Source of the DNA: Eudasyphora cyanicolor
Taxonomy: Eukaryota > Arthropoda > Insecta > Diptera > Muscidae
Length of the DNA: 64,000 nucleotides
Direction of reading: 5' to 3'
Assembly: GCA_963930755.1 (NCBI GenBank)
Contig: OZ005736.1
Coordinates: 272,805,071-272,869,070 of the forward strand
Shown here: one piece after another, positions 1-11,190 of the stretch
Layout: the number at the start of each line of letters is the position of its first letter
Position numbering within the stretch: the stretch's first letter is position 1
Notes under the pieces: generated by a model
The model's database searches: none
Seen by the model: the letters and a program-made list of their open reading frames with translations, nothing else
Told to the model about the DNA's origin: nothing
Position numbers and translations under genes: made by a program

Positions 1-291
1 ATTGTTCACATTAGGGCCAAACAAAAAATTATTGGAAATAAATAAAGTTTCTTCTCATGATCCCAATCAATCATTCTCTGATCGATTTTAATGATTTCCA
101 TAAAACCGTAATGTTGTTGGGTTATATTCCCATCCCCTCACCACACATCTAACCTTTTCCAGTTCAGAGTTTTTTCTTCTTGGGTTATTGGGGAAAATTG
201 CCCAGTGCTCTTAATGACTCAGCGTGTTTTTGCAAAGTTTGGAATTTTCTTTGAGATTTTTTCCTATACAAAATTATATCTTTCATTTCAG

Positions 292-448
292 TGATGATTT
301 TCTTCAAAACAAAGTTTTCACTTTGTTTGATGAAGAGCTGAAGGCAGAATGGGAAAATAAGATAAAGAGTGAGAGATATGGAAAATTATTATACGACACT
401 AGTCTACAGAAAAATGTTAATGCAAGTGATCTTGCTACATTTAGATAG
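292..448 (+). CDS. Candidate terminal coding exon of an unidentified gene
   Basis: A pyrimidine-rich tract ending in TTTCATTTCAG (281-291) looks like a 3' splice site. It is followed by an open frame of about 52 codons ending in TAG at 446-448. The encoded tail is hydrophilic and protein-like (it contains EELKAEWENKIKSERYGK), unlike the AT-rich noise downstream. The frame stays open upstream of the acceptor to an ATG at 224, but the codons there are low complexity and more likely intron. The 3' side is AT-rich and could be a 3'UTR; AATAAA-like strings are common and not diagnostic. I do not recognise the family. No upstream exon is visible in the 291 bases before it, so the rest of the gene would lie outside the window. 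It could also be a chance open frame. Confidence 0.35.
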
Positions 449-1761
449 TTTTTAAAATCCAGGTTTTATTTCTTTGACAATATTTATTTTTAGAAGTCTT
501 CTTAATTTCTTAAGGCAGTGAAGAAAATTGTCCTAGTTTTAAAGACTCTTCTTTTAAGGCGTTTAATCTTTAAGAGAATGATATTTCCCAACTAAGGTAA
601 TTTTCTTAATATTATTTAAAAATTTTTATTTTAAAACTGAATTATTCTTATTTTAAAGATTAGGAAGTTTAGTCTTTACGATTGGGACATAACTAATTAT
701 ATTGTAGTTTTTATATTATGGCAATAGATAAACAAATTTTTATTTTTAATACAAATGATGATTATTGTATACTAGTGTTTTCCAATTCATGCCAATGAAC
801 CAAGTCGATCTGGTGTTTGCAGTAAAATTTCAAATTTTATCTTTACCATAGTGAACCACATCGCCCGAGATCTCTATTGTGTGGCGTTAGTGGAGCACTC
901 TGGCGGCAAAACGGCATTATGACCAAGACACACACACACAAACACACACACACACGTTGGTAGCCAAGATTGGTAGCAGTTTACTGCCACAGGGTCATAC
1001 CAATATAACCGATCCATGGTAGTAGAGGCTCAAGTAGAAAACCAAAGAAAACAAAATGCAGAAAAAAACTTATAGCCACAAAAAGAAGAAGAAAAATCAA
1101 AAATCGTTTTATAATGTGGTTTTTGCGGTATTAATCATTAATAATCATTTTTCATTATCGTCTATAACTAACATCACAAAAAGAGATTCAAATCTCAACA
1201 CATTACAATAGCCGAATAGCTGAAACGGCAGCCATAAACATATTATGGTCGCGTCTATATCTGCTCAAGCAGCTCTGTTCATAGCCTTAATTGTTGAACC
1301 ATAACAGTTTTTTGTGGTAATCCTCGAAACGTTAATATAGCCACCACAATTCGTAACATTTTTGGTTAAACGTCTAAGAAATTTGTACAATATTTACACC
1401 TTCCCATTTTGGTTTGTTTTTATTTTATTTTCAATTTACTGCGTTCGAAAATCTTTTAATTTATTATTAATGACTTAATTATTTTGAAATTAATGTTCAG
1501 CTATCGACAAATACTTAGCCGAAACTATTATTGAAAATTCAAAATGACAGGTTAATAAGTTGGCCATTGAGTTAAGGCAAATGAACCGGAAGAAGAAATG
1601 TTTTTTTTAATATTGGAAACATTTGAAAAGTAGTCAAATAATTTTAGACTATTAGACATAACACTATATTGTAGACTATTATTGAAATGTGTTGAATTGG
1701 CAATATGGCAGTCAAGCATTGTTTTACAAATGAAAATTATTATCATTTAGATCTACTCTGG
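449..1761. other. AT-rich non-coding stretch
   Basis: No convincing gene, exon or transposon was found. It is AT-rich single-copy-looking DNA with one CA microsatellite. Open frames are short and of low complexity. Confidence 0.5.
926..955. repeat. (CA)n microsatellite
   Basis: About 15 CA dinucleotides with one AA interruption. Confidence 0.9.
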
Positions 1762-1855
1762 GTTTTGTGGTACACTTTTTAGGTTCTTAGTGCCTTGAAA
1801 TTGTAATAAATGTTTCTTCAGTGGAAAGCTCTTTTCCCCAAGATCTGCAGAATCC
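1762..1855 (+). repeat. Isolated monomer of the GTGGTACAC-box repeat
   Basis: It begins with GTTTTGTGGTACACTTTTT and ends about 75 bases later with GATCTGCAGAATC. Both boxes recur at the same spacing in the arrays at 14.7-21.6 kb and 29.9-35.3 kb. This is a solitary, diverged copy. A similar single copy (ATTTGTGGTACA ... GATGTGCGGAACCA) lies at about 3533-3625. Confidence 0.65.
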
Positions 1856-1934
1856 CTTTTTCTAATAACTTTGTTTTTGTTATAATACCCAAAACAGTAA
1901 ATAACCCATTGATGAAATTAGAAGCAGAATCATA

Positions 1935-1979
1935 CTCTCATGCTATCTCACTCGCCACGTCAGGGAGATAGCATGAGAG
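1935..1979. repeat. Perfect 15-bp inverted repeat (hairpin)
   Basis: CTCTCATGCTATCTC (1935-1949) is repeated as its exact reverse complement at 1965-1979, with a 15-nt loop. A purine-rich GAGA-type tract follows up to about 2045. Confidence 0.8.
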
Positions 1980-2121
1980 AGAATAATATTACGTGAGAGA
2001 ACAATATTGCATGACTAAGGATGGGAGAGGGAAAGAGAGAGACAATGAGCTTCAAAAGTTGTCCAGTTAGTTAGTTTGTGTTTTAATTTCCAATGTTTCC
2101 ATTACGAGTATGAGAAATAAT

Positions 2122-3146
2122 TATACCCTCACTTTAGTGTGACGAGGGTATATATCATTTGCTACGGAAAAAAGTGTAACACGTCGAAGGAGTGACCTAA
2201 GACCCCAAGTATGTTCGGAGGAAATCCGTTTTGGGTCATTTTAAGTCGAATGAGCAATGTCCGTCCGTCTGTCTGTCTGTCTGTCTGTGTGTCTGCTGGC
2301 TGGTGCGCACGATAACTCTCGAAAGGAGTAACCGATTGACCTCAAATTTGGTATGTGGTAATATTTTTTTCTATCTCCGGCTAAGTTCGAAGATGGGCCA
2401 TATTGGTCCACTCCTTCTAGTACCTCCCCTACAAAGGGTTAAAATGTTGTGAAATATTGATTCTTTAATAACTGCTATACTACTTATTCGAATCTTTTGA
2501 AATTCCACACATAGTATTAGCTTATTAGTCGTTATCAACTCGAGAAAAATGGGCGAAGTCGCCACGTCCCTTTTGGTACCTCCCACACAAATGCACCATT
2601 TTGCACCAAAAGTTAACAGCTTATAACATTAATAACAGTGTATAAAAATACTTGAAATTTTGTACAGTATTATGCTTTTATATTGCCTACAGTCCAGGGA
2701 AAAATGGGTGTTGTTGTCACGCCCCTTTTGGTACCTCCCACACAAAGGTACCTTTTTGCACCAAAAGTTAACAGCTTATAACATTAAAACCAGTGTATAA
2801 AAATATTTGAAATTTTGTACAGTGTAATGTTTTTATAGTGTCTATAGTCCTGTGGAAAATGGGCGTTATTGCCACGCCCCTCTTTGTACCTCCCACACAA
2901 AATGCCCAAATCATACCACAATTTAATGTCTCATAACGTTTATACCAGTGCACATAAATGCTTATAAGTCGGCACAGTGCAATGAATTTAAAGTATCTAA
3001 TGTTCAGCAAAAAAAAGTGTATTTGATAAACCCCTTCTGGTACCTCCCACACAAATTGACAGAATAATTCGAGTAATATTCATTACATTACTCACAAAGT
3101 GAGGGTATACCTTAGTCGGTTTACCCGACTGAAACTTTCTTACTTG
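2122..3146 (+). mobile_element. Family A mini-me/DINE-like non-autonomous element, complete copy
   Basis: The left end is TATACCCTCAC. A (GTCY)n tract follows at about 2257-2290, then four to five central repeats of about 155 bp, each carrying a GGTACCTCCCACACAA box (near 2424, 2580, 2738, 2889, 3043). The right end has GAGGGTATAC, a 6-bp stem hairpin (AGTCGG 3114-3119 / CCGACT 3125-3130), a 16-nt spacer and terminal ACTTG before a T run. A near full-length inverted copy (1021 bp) lies at 26319-27339. The (GTCY)n tract, central tandem repeats and 3' stem-loop match what is known of dipteran mini-me and DINE-1 type elements, which are attributed to Helitron/Helentron mobilisation. The class assignment is inference. 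Short open frames inside are not genes. Confidence 0.7.
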
Positions 3147-3844
3147 TTTTTATATACATCCTAGCCGACCCCAGGAGACGTTGTCCTGCCCCTTATGTTT
3201 GGCATGTGTTATTGGCTTGATATTAATCGCTATTACCTTAAAAAATGTAAACATTCCGAGTTTCAGAGAAAAAATAGCAATACAAATTTTAAATTTTAGT
3301 CGAATGTGGAAATGCGGAGTTTCAGGGGAAAAATAGCAATACAAATTTTAAATTTCAGTCGAATCGCTCTGGAAATGCGAATTTTGCAAGTATCTTGACC
3401 ACTCCGCCATATATCGCGTTTCAAGTGAATCTAAAACACAGATGTCCTGTCCTCATGTATCGGAGATCATGAGTTATAAACAATCGTACAAAGGATTTTA
3501 TATTTAAAGATAATAAAATCACTATAACAAATTTGTGGTACATATTAAAGGTTTTCAGTACTATCAAATGGTAACAAAATTCTTACCAATGAAAAGCTCA
3601 ATTCCCAATGATGTGCGGAACCACATTTTTATCTATTTTTTTTTTTAATATCAAAAAATAAAATTTACTGAATCGACCTGAATAAAATGATCCCAGGACT
3701 TGTTGAATTTGGACATATCACTGATCAGATCCCCTACGAAATAATTGGGGTCAATTAAATGGGCCTTTTTTCTGGCTGGTATTGCAGCGATAGATACATC
3801 TGATTTTTTCTATTTGCTGTTACGACAGTTACTAATCCATGCGA
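3147..3844. other. AT-rich spacer with a 59-bp tandem duplication
   Basis: A segment starting GTTTCAG at 3260 is repeated at 3319 (period 59). A solitary GTGGTACA-box monomer lies near 3533-3625. No gene was seen. Confidence 0.5.
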
Positions 3845-3942
3845 TATATCATAATTTATACATTTAGCTCTTTTTCAAGTAGGCATTGTTTTCCTCGTTA
3901 GGATACTAGCTTTCAATTATTGTAACAAATACATTTTTAGCG
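3845..3942 (+). repeat. Family D dispersed repeat, 5' part (split by family B insertion)
   Basis: It shares the string GCATTGTTTTCCTCGTTAGG and its surroundings with copies at 5066-5162, 13885-14180 and 23690-23950. The rest of this copy resumes at about 5885 (ACTATTTTTTGTGGCG and onward). A family B element has therefore inserted after the GCGATTTTT at about 3940. Confidence 0.6.
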
Positions 3943-5880
3943 ATTTTTATACCCTACACCACACTGTGGTACATACAGGGTATTATAAGTTTGTTTTACG
4001 GCAGATGTTTGTAACACCTGAAAATAACACAGCAAGACCCTTAAAGTATACCGATCGACTCAGAATCACTAGCTGAGTCGATTTAACCATGTCTGTCTGT
4101 CCGTCCGTCCGTCTGTCCCTGTAAAGCTGTTCGTCGACTACAGGTCGCAATTTCATTCCGATCGTTCTGAAATTTTGCAGTTTAGAGTATTTGGCAACTG
4201 TAAAGATCCCTATTGAATTTGGTTGAAATCGGTTCAGATTTAGATATAGCTCCCATATATATCTTTCGTCCGATTTGGCCCTTTAGTTATATAGAAGCTG
4301 TATTTTACATCCAATCCTTTTGAAATTTAGAATGGCAGAGTTTCTTGATCCCCGAACCAACATTGCCGAATTTGAAGAAAATCGGTTAAGATTTAACTAT
4401 AGCTCCCATATATATGTTTCGTCCGATTTGGCCCTTTAGTTATATAGAAGCTGTATTTTACATCCAATCGTTTTGAAATTTAGAATGGTAGAGTTTCTTG
4501 ATTCATGAACCAACATTGCCGAATTTGAAGAAAATCGGCAAAGATTTAGCTATAGCTCCCATATATATGTTTCATCCGATTTGGCTCTTTAGATCCAATC
4601 GTTTTTATACCCTACACCACACTGTGGTACAGGGTATTATTTAAGTATAAAATGTCCCAAAAGTAAATTTATGTAAACAATTTATACATGAATTACAAAA
4701 TTTATATATCAGAGTTATTCAATATTACGAGAGTGGTGTAGGGTATTATATAGTCGGCACCGCCCGACTTTAGCCTTGCCTTACTGGTTTCAAATTCGGC
4801 AATGTTGGTAAATGGATCAATAAACTTTACCATGCTAAATTTCAAAACGATTGGATTTAAACTACAGCTTCTATGGGGCTAAAGGGCCAAATCGGACGAA
4901 ACATACATATGGGAGCTATATCTGAATCTTCAAATTAAATAGGCTTCTTTACAGCTACGAAAGACTACCAACTGCAAAATTTCAGAACGATCGGAATAAA
5001 ATTGCGACCTGTACTCAGCGGACAACTTTAGATGGACTGGTGTAGGGTATAAAAAAGTTTTTAATTTCATAATTTATACATTTAGATCTTTTTCAAGTAG
5101 GCATTGTTTTCCTCGTTAGGATACTAGCTTTCAATTATTGTAACAAATACATTTTTAGCGATTTTTATACCCTACACCACACTGTGGTACATACAGGGTA
5201 TTATAAGTTTGTTTTACGGCAGATGTTTGTAACACCTGAAAATAACACAGCATGACCCTATACCGATCGACTCAGAATCACTAGCTGAGTCGATTTAACC
5301 ATGTCTGTCTGTCCGTCTGTCCATGTAAAGTTGTTCGTCGACTACGGGTCGCAATTTCACTCCGATCGTTCTGAAATTTTGCAGTTTAGAGTATTTCGCA
5401 ACTGTAAAGATCCCTATTGAATTTGGTTGAAATCGGTTCAGATTTAGATATGGATTCGTCCGATATGCCCCTTTAGTCCTATAGAAGCTGTATTTTACAT
5501 CCAATCATTTTGAAATTTAAAATGGTAGATTTTCTAGATCCATGAACCAACATGAAGAAAATCGGTTAAGATTTAACTATAGCTCCCATATATATGTTTC
5601 GTCCGATTTGGCCCTTTAGTTCTATAGAAGCTGTATTTTACATACAATCGTTTTTATACCCTACACCACACTGTGGTACAGGGTATTATAAGTTTGTTTC
5701 ATGGCAGATGTTTGTAACACCTGAAAATACTATAGCTAGACCCACCTAAAAGTATACCAATCGACTCAGAATCACTAGCTAAGTGTCCATGTCTGTCCGT
5801 CCGTCTGTCCTTCTTAAGTTGTTCGTCGACTACAGTTCGCAATTTCACTCCGATCGTTCTGATTTATATTTCAGAGTTAT
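3943..5880. mobile_element. Cluster of family B mini-me-like elements, nested and duplicated
   Basis: Each copy begins TATACCCTACACCACACTGT, part of a near-perfect hairpin with TGTGGTACAGGGTA. A core reading GTCGATTTAACCATGTCTG leads into (GTCY)n, then come repeats containing ATCGGTTCAGATTTAGATAT. The cluster holds a first copy (3943-4603), a fragment with the 3' hairpin (AGTCGG 4752-4757 / CCGACT 4764-4769) ending at TTACTGG 4781-4787, an inverted fragment (4788-5056), a second copy (5163-5650) and a third start (5651-5880). The second copy is preceded by a duplicated piece of the host repeat D (5066-5162). So about 1.2 kb was duplicated in tandem (offset about 1218 bp). Confidence 0.65.
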
Positions 5881-6060
5881 TCAATATTATATTGGTTTTA
5901 CTATTTTTTGTGGCGTTTTTCGTGTCATCCAAACGAGGTTTTTATAAAAAATCAATTTTATCATATTTTTTAACGTCCATTACTAAACCATTGTCAATAA
6001 TACGTTAAAGTGTTATTTGCAACATTTGTAGTCCTTATAGTTTTCCTTATTTAAAATGGA
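5881..6060 (+). repeat. Family D dispersed repeat, 3' part
   Basis: This continues the copy broken at 3942. It matches the matching part of copies near 14030-14180 and 23790-23950, such as ATCAATTTT followed by TTTTAACG and CAGTTACTAA-like strings. Confidence 0.5.
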
Positions 6061-6267
6061 ATCACGGATCTATCGGGCTTATGCTTCAAAAATATGATGC
6101 AAATACTAAAGGTGCCATCCATGAAAATTTGAATTTAAAAAAAAATTAAAAGAACTTTACCATAAAAATTGTTTTTCTTTTGGTTTCATAAAATGGTAGG
6201 GCTCATAACTCCAATAGAAATACAGAAATTATTAAAGTAAATTATCCCCTGGCTGGAGAAAATTTAT

Positions 6268-7450
6268 GTGGGCTGTATCAGGCTTTCGTACATCCCGAAT
6301 CGATGGATGAATACCAAAGTGGTATTCATACCTAAAGAGGGGAAGATATCACACACTAGACCAAAAGACTTCAGACCAATTAGCCTATCCTCCTTCCTAT
6401 TGAAAGGTCAGGAAAGACTTTTAGATTATTTCATTAGGGAAAACCTGGATACAAAATTCCTGTCGGTGAAACAACATGCTTACAATAAGGGCAAGTCTAC
6501 AGAATCAGCCCTGCACGAACTTGTGAGCACTATCGAATCGTCCCTGCATTTCAAGGAATTCACTATGGTGGCATTTCTTGACATAGAAGGGGCTTTTAAC
6601 AACATTCACTCAGATGCGGTAATTGCGGCACTCTCACATCTAAAAGTTAACACTAGTTTGATTAGACTAATTCAAAGTCTGCTCACCAGAAGACGCATAA
6701 CAGCATGTCTAGGGTCCACAACTCTAACAAGGTTTGTAAACAGAGGGACCCCGCAAGGAGGAGTACTGTCTCCACTAATTTGGAACCTAGCGGAATTTGG
6801 AACGTTGTGGCTGCAAGGTCGTGGCATATGCGGACGACGTGGCAATCGCAGTGAGTGGCAAATTCGTAAACGTCCTCAGAGACATCCTACAGGTGGCTCT
6901 GAACAAGTTGGCTAGTTGGGCCAGAAGCAGCGGTTTGGGCGTTAACCCCAACAAGACAGAATTGGTTCTCTTTACTAGGATGAATAATGTCCCACATGTG
7001 GACTCTCCACCTCGGATAAATGGAACAGATCTAGTCTTTTCTGAAAGTGCAAAATTTTTAGGAATAATTCTAGATAGAAAACTGTTATTTAGACTTAACG
7101 TATTGGAACATGTAAGAAAGGCCAACGACGCCTTATATTCCTGCAAAAAGGCTGTAGGGTCGCGGTGGGGACTCTCTCCTAAAATCGTCCACTGGATATA
7201 TATAGCAGTAGTTCGTCCAATACTGTTATACGGTATTGTGGTATGGTGGACCGCAACTGACAAACTAACCATCAACAACCTACTAACAAAGGTTCAGAGA
7301 ACTGCCTGCCTGAGCATAAGCGGAGCCTTAAGGACTACAGCGACCGAGTCTCTACAAGCCCTACTCCATATACCGCCGATTAATATTGTGGCGAGAGAAG
7401 TTGCAACCAAAGCGGCAATAAGATTAAACTGCCTATCAATGTGGAGGTAA
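6268..7450 (+). pseudogene. LINE reverse transcriptase domain, frameshifted
   Basis: The first frame (6268 to about 6790) carries the RT finger motif FRPISLSSFLLKG and the first catalytic Asp in VAFLDIEGAF (codon 6580-6582). It also carries RGTPQGGVLSPLIWNLA. A small deletion near 6787-6810 shifts the frame. The second frame then reads VVAYADDVAIAV, with the catalytic YADD at 6827-6838, followed by the conserved thumb region (VNPNKTELVLFT; KFLGIILDRKL). The second frame stops at TAA 7448-7450 but continues open after it, so this is a point nonsense mutation. Enzymatic function (target-primed reverse transcription) is lost in this copy. ORFs on the opposite strand here are shadows. Confidence 0.85.
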
Positions 7451-7465
7451 AACAACTACGGTCAC

Positions 7466-8463
7466 ATGAGGATAGCAAAGTGTAGTGCTATGGTAACCGA
7501 CCGAGTGGACTATATATCAACGGTGCGCACCTTTGAGAAGAACTACATCACTATGATACCAGCCAGGGATGAATGTAATGGCAGAATACCCGGAAATAGA
7601 AACCATCTCCTCTTCTATACGGATGTTTCGAGCTTGATGAAAAGGTTGGCTTCGAGCTTGATGAAAAGGTTGGCTTCGGAGTACACTGTGAAGAACTTAG
7701 TTTGGATGTAGCTCGCAGACTACCAGATACCTGCAGTGTCTATCAAGCCGAAATAATGGCAATATCGGAAGTCGCAAGTGGCTGAGTAGTAACATAGTAA
7801 CCAACACTGGCGTTGTCATTTACTCGGACAGCCAGGCTGCCATCACTTCTCTGGAGGCAACATCCCTAAATTCACAAACGGGACTCGACTACCGCAGGTC
7901 TCTTAACGAGAGCAGTTTAATATACACCTCATATGGGTGCCTGGGCAGAGGGATATCCCGGGAAAAGCAAAGCCGATGAACTTGCTACTAAAGGGACGAC
8001 ATTACAAATTATCGAAGAATTTGCATATATAGGTGCGCCACTATCCACGTGCAAGCTTTGGCTTAGGCAAGAGGCAATCAGGCAGTCCCACAAAAGATGG
8101 ACAGAAATCGGCACCTGCAGAGTAGCTAGACAAATCTGGCCAAGGTATGACCTGAGAAGGCCAAAATATCTCCCCGCACAGGAGAGGAAAAAATTGTCTA
8201 CGTTAGTATCAGTTCTGACGAGACACTGCTTGATCGGCGAACACGCCAAAAAACTGGGTATTGACTCCAATGACATCTGCAGAAGCTGTGGAGATGATGA
8301 AGAAGTGGAGAGCGTTGAGCACTTTCTATGCGACTGTCCCGCTTTGAGTAAACGACGACTGGACATACTGGGGTCGGTCTTTCTAGGTGTTCTAACAGAT
8401 CTTTCCAGTACCAGCATTCGTTCTATCGATAAATTTGTATATCAAACTGGTTGGTTTCGATAA
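7466..8463 (+). pseudogene. LINE RNase H domain and C-terminal CCHC-like region, frameshifted
   Basis: The RNase H active-site blocks are recognisable across frames: FYTD (about 7613-7624), VYQAEIMA (Glu; about 7739-7762), VIYSDSQAA (Asp; about 7815-7842) and ADELATKGT (Asp; about 7973-7999). The last frame, 7933-8463, is open to its stop. It ends with a Cys-x2-Cys ... His ... Cys-x-Cys cluster (CRSCGDDEEVES then VEHFLCDCPAL, 8278-8345). That cluster is typical of the C-terminus of RNase H-bearing non-LTR elements. A direct 24-bp duplication (LDEKVGFE) interrupts the start of RNase H and adds to the decay. In a live element RNase H would remove the RNA template strand. Confidence 0.8.
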
Positions 8464-8621
8464 GGGGCATTTCAGCCCGTGGTAACACTAGGGACCTAAA
8501 CTGGTCTATGTGAGCTGGTAAAAAAATATGGCTACCAACCTAACCTAAACCTAAGCTTCAATCTACAAAAAAAGTTATTATGTCTCGGTGCAACAAATTT
8601 TTTTGTAGCATAGTGTTATTA

Positions 8622-8965
8622 TTACAAGAGTTATTAGAGAATCAACATTTCACTAAATTTTAACCAATTGTGGGGGAGGTACTAGTTGAAGGGGACCAAT
8701 GTGACCCATCTTTGAGCTTAGCTTGAGACGGAAAAAACTATTACCACATACCAAATCTGAAATCAATCCGTTACTCCTTTCGTCTCTCTGTCCTGACAGA
8801 CAGAGAGACGGACGGACGGACATTGCTCAAATGACTTAAAATGCCCCAAAACTGTTTTCCGCGAACATTCTTAGGATATTCGGTCACTCTTTCGATGTTT
8901 TACACTTTTGCCCGTAGAAAATTATATATACTCTCCCCCACTAAAGTCAGGGTATAATTAAATGC
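8622..8965 (-). mobile_element. Family A fragment
   Basis: It matches the 27000-27339 end of the complete inverted copy: GTGGGGGAGGTAC box, (GACA/GACG)n tract near 8795-8822, then CACTAAAGTCAGGGTATAA at the end. The 3' hairpin end is missing. Weakly related sequence continues to about 9130. Confidence 0.65.
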
Positions 8966-9129
8966 CCATTCCTTTAGTGACAGAAATACTTGAAATTTGG
9001 TATAGAGCTTAGATTTTATATTATCTATAGCTAATTGAATCAAAATTTTATATTTCATAACTTAATGCAAGTGCATGTAAGTATAATTTCGTTATAATGC
9101 AGTGTTTTTGAAGTATCAACTGTAAAGCG

Positions 9130-10618
9130 TCAAGTCCTCTCTGGGGGAACCAGATTCATTTCTGATTTCATTTTTCGTATTTGTTTATTGAACTTATATT
9201 TTTGAAATCTAATTTTAGAAATGATAACTATTTTTTGCTCATTCCACATGCAATGTCACGTCTTAGTCATATTTTTTTTATTTTTTCTATTTTCAAAACT
9301 CCCTTTCGCTTTGCAGTGTGTGAGAAGTGCTGTCAAAATTGCAAAAACTTTCCTATTGAATTAAACATCTTAGAGCGAAAATTAGTTCATATCAATTAGC
9401 AAACAACAGATAATTGTTAGTCTATCAGTTACAAATGGCTATCACAAATAGAGCGGCTACATTTGAGGCAGTGACACTTGACAAATAAATGGGAGGATAG
9501 AAATTTTCCAGCACTTCAATAATTTGTTGTATGTGTTTGTTTTTGTGTTGCGTATTTTGTATATAGAGTAATTTATTACAATGAACTAATTTTAAAGCGA
9601 AAAATTAGCGACAATAACTTTTGGAGGAGAAACAATTGGAGGCGGCAGCTAATAAAACGTGAGGTGGAGTGCAATGTGAGCACTAACTACAGTTTATTGT
9701 CACATGTCACGTTATCTCAACGAACGAGCGAACGAACGAACGACCGAATGAGCGACAGACACAATGCACGGCGAACAATGGCGCAGCTTTAAAGTGGCTG
9801 GGCTGCGATTAACGAACAGCTTGAAACTCCGTGCTCTGCTCCTCCTATACGGTTTCGAGCAGTTGTTCACTGTTGTTGAGGTTGCGCATGCGCAACTGTA
9901 ACACAAAGCCACTGCGGCTCAGAGAGACAATGCAAGTAAAGTAGTAATGCAATGCATTTGTACCGTCATTACGTCTTTGGAATGGCTCCAAAGCTGGTGG
10001 AGTTATAGCTACTGCAACTACCGCTGCTTCATGTATGCTGCTTACATGTCCGTCCGTCCGCCCGTCCGTCCCTCTGTCTGTCGTCATGTGACTGCTGCTT
10101 GGGCTGCCTGCCCCGACAACGTCTTATCTAACGTTTACAATCGATCATTGAACTTAAAGAATTCGACGGTGTTTTAGTTTTAGCGGTTAAATGTTGTTTG
10201 CCTTGAAAGAGGTGCAAATCCAATAACAATAACAAAAATTAGAAGAAACAACAACAAAACCACTAACTATTTCTTATATCAAATGCAATTTATTTATTAT
10301 TATTATTACTATTTGTTTATTTTTTGTTTGCAGTTGTTGTGTCTTTTGCCATACTCTAAGAATGTTGAAAATGTTGCTTATTTAAATAAGCAACGAAAAA
10401 AATTGCCGTCAATTGGAATTGTTTTCTAGAGTCTAAGGGGACACTCGATCACGTTTAATGCCGCTGAGAAAATTGTGATTGGTATCGCTAACGCTTAATG
10501 TAATTCATATTAATCGAATCCATTGAATATTGTTTGAGATAAATCAAATAAATTTTCAATTGTAATTGTAATTTCTTATTACGAGAAGGGCACATTGATT
10601 TCTTCAACCGAAAGGTAT
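9130..10618. other. Unique-looking non-coding block with (GTCY)n tract
   Basis: Relatively GC-rich for this window between 9640 and 10150, with GAACGAACGAACGAAC (about 9721-9742), the 10-bp palindrome TGCGCATGCG-like site near 9885-9895, and a (GTCC/GTCT) tract at 10049-10083. Short open frames on both strands overlap simple repeats and have no recognisable domain. It could be intronic or regulatory sequence. Confidence 0.4.
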
Positions 10619-10620
10619 AA

Positions 10621-10963
10621 CAAGTAAGAAAATTTCAGTCGAGTAAGCTGACTAAGGTATACCCTTACTTTGTGAATAGTGGAATATGGAATATGTTACT
10701 TTATGTGGAAGCCAGAAAGGTGCACATTTTTTACTCAGTCTATAGTCATGGCAAAAGTTGTCTAAAATACAAAATATGAAATCATTTAGATAATTTCTAC
10801 AGAATTATATTCGAATGAATCTGTCCATTTGTGCGGGGATATCAGAAGGGGCTTTATATATACGTCTATTTTGCGCTGAACATTATATTCCCCTAGTATA
10901 CTTCACTGTAAGTGTTCATGTGCGCGTGTATTAAAGTTGTGGGAGGCACCAAATGCAGCCAAA
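10621..10963 (-). mobile_element. Family A fragment (hairpin end)
   Basis: It starts with CAAGTAAGAAAATTTCAGTC and the AGTC...GACT stem, then TATACCCTTAC. That is the same end as 26319 onward. It runs through parts of one or two central repeats and is cut off by the MITE that follows. Confidence 0.65.
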
Positions 10964-11120
10964 GAAAAATTTCGTTTCGAAATATTAGACCACTACAATT
11001 CTGGTTTGCCGGAACTGAAATTTCGTTTGTTGTGACAGATACTTATTTCACGTAAGCAATTGTTTGTTCTGACCAAAAGAATTTCAGTCGTCGTAAACGA
11101 GAATTGTAGTTGTCTAATAT
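10964..11120. mobile_element. Fold-back MITE with ~41-bp inverted repeats
   Basis: ATATTAGACCACTACAATTC at 10982 and its imperfect reverse complement ending at 11120 form arms of about 41 bp around a spacer of about 57 bp. On the left the arm extends outward through AAAAATTTCGTTTCGAA (from about 10964). The same extended arm occurs singly at 28011-28066. Superfamily is unassigned, and no target duplication could be fixed because the right end is truncated into family A sequence. Confidence 0.65.
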
Positions 11121-11190
11121 GGCGATAACGTCCATTTTCGGCCGCTGCAATATAGGTACTGTGAAGGCCTTACACTGCACACAATATCAA
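11121..11190 (-). repeat. Small family A central-repeat fragment
   Basis: GGCGATAACGTCCATTTT and the following GTACTGTGAAGGCCTTACAC match the central repeats of family A, for example 26597-26655. Confidence 0.55.

Larger units (their letters stand above)
6245..8560 (+). mobile_element. LINE with RNase H (LOA/Lian-like), 5'-truncated and decayed
   Basis: The element enters abruptly inside the reverse transcriptase domain. It continues through the RT palm and thumb, an RNase H domain and a cysteine/histidine C-terminal motif. It ends near a CCTAACCTAAACCTAA-type tail (about 8536-8555). ORF1, the endonuclease and the start of RT are missing, as in dead-on-arrival LINE copies made by incomplete reverse transcription. 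An RNase H domain excludes the jockey clade and fits the I, LOA or related clades. The wording of the RT (KDFRPISLSSFLLKG; FLDIEGAFNN) resembles LOA/Lian-type elements as I remember them. A 24-bp tandem duplication lies at about 7627-7674. The same LINE family left fragments at 11191-12409 and 53092-53590, and a related one at 63000-64000. Confidence 0.8.

Noticed and set aside
6787..7278. 163-codon reverse open frame opposite the LINE
   Set aside because: It is antisense to well-conserved RT motifs (YADD and thumb), so it is a shadow frame.
10049..10083. (GTCY)n tract considered as another mini-me-like element
   Set aside because: The neighbouring core (CATGTCC preceded by TCGA...), central repeats and 3' hairpin of families A-C are absent. 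It is treated as a plain microsatellite.
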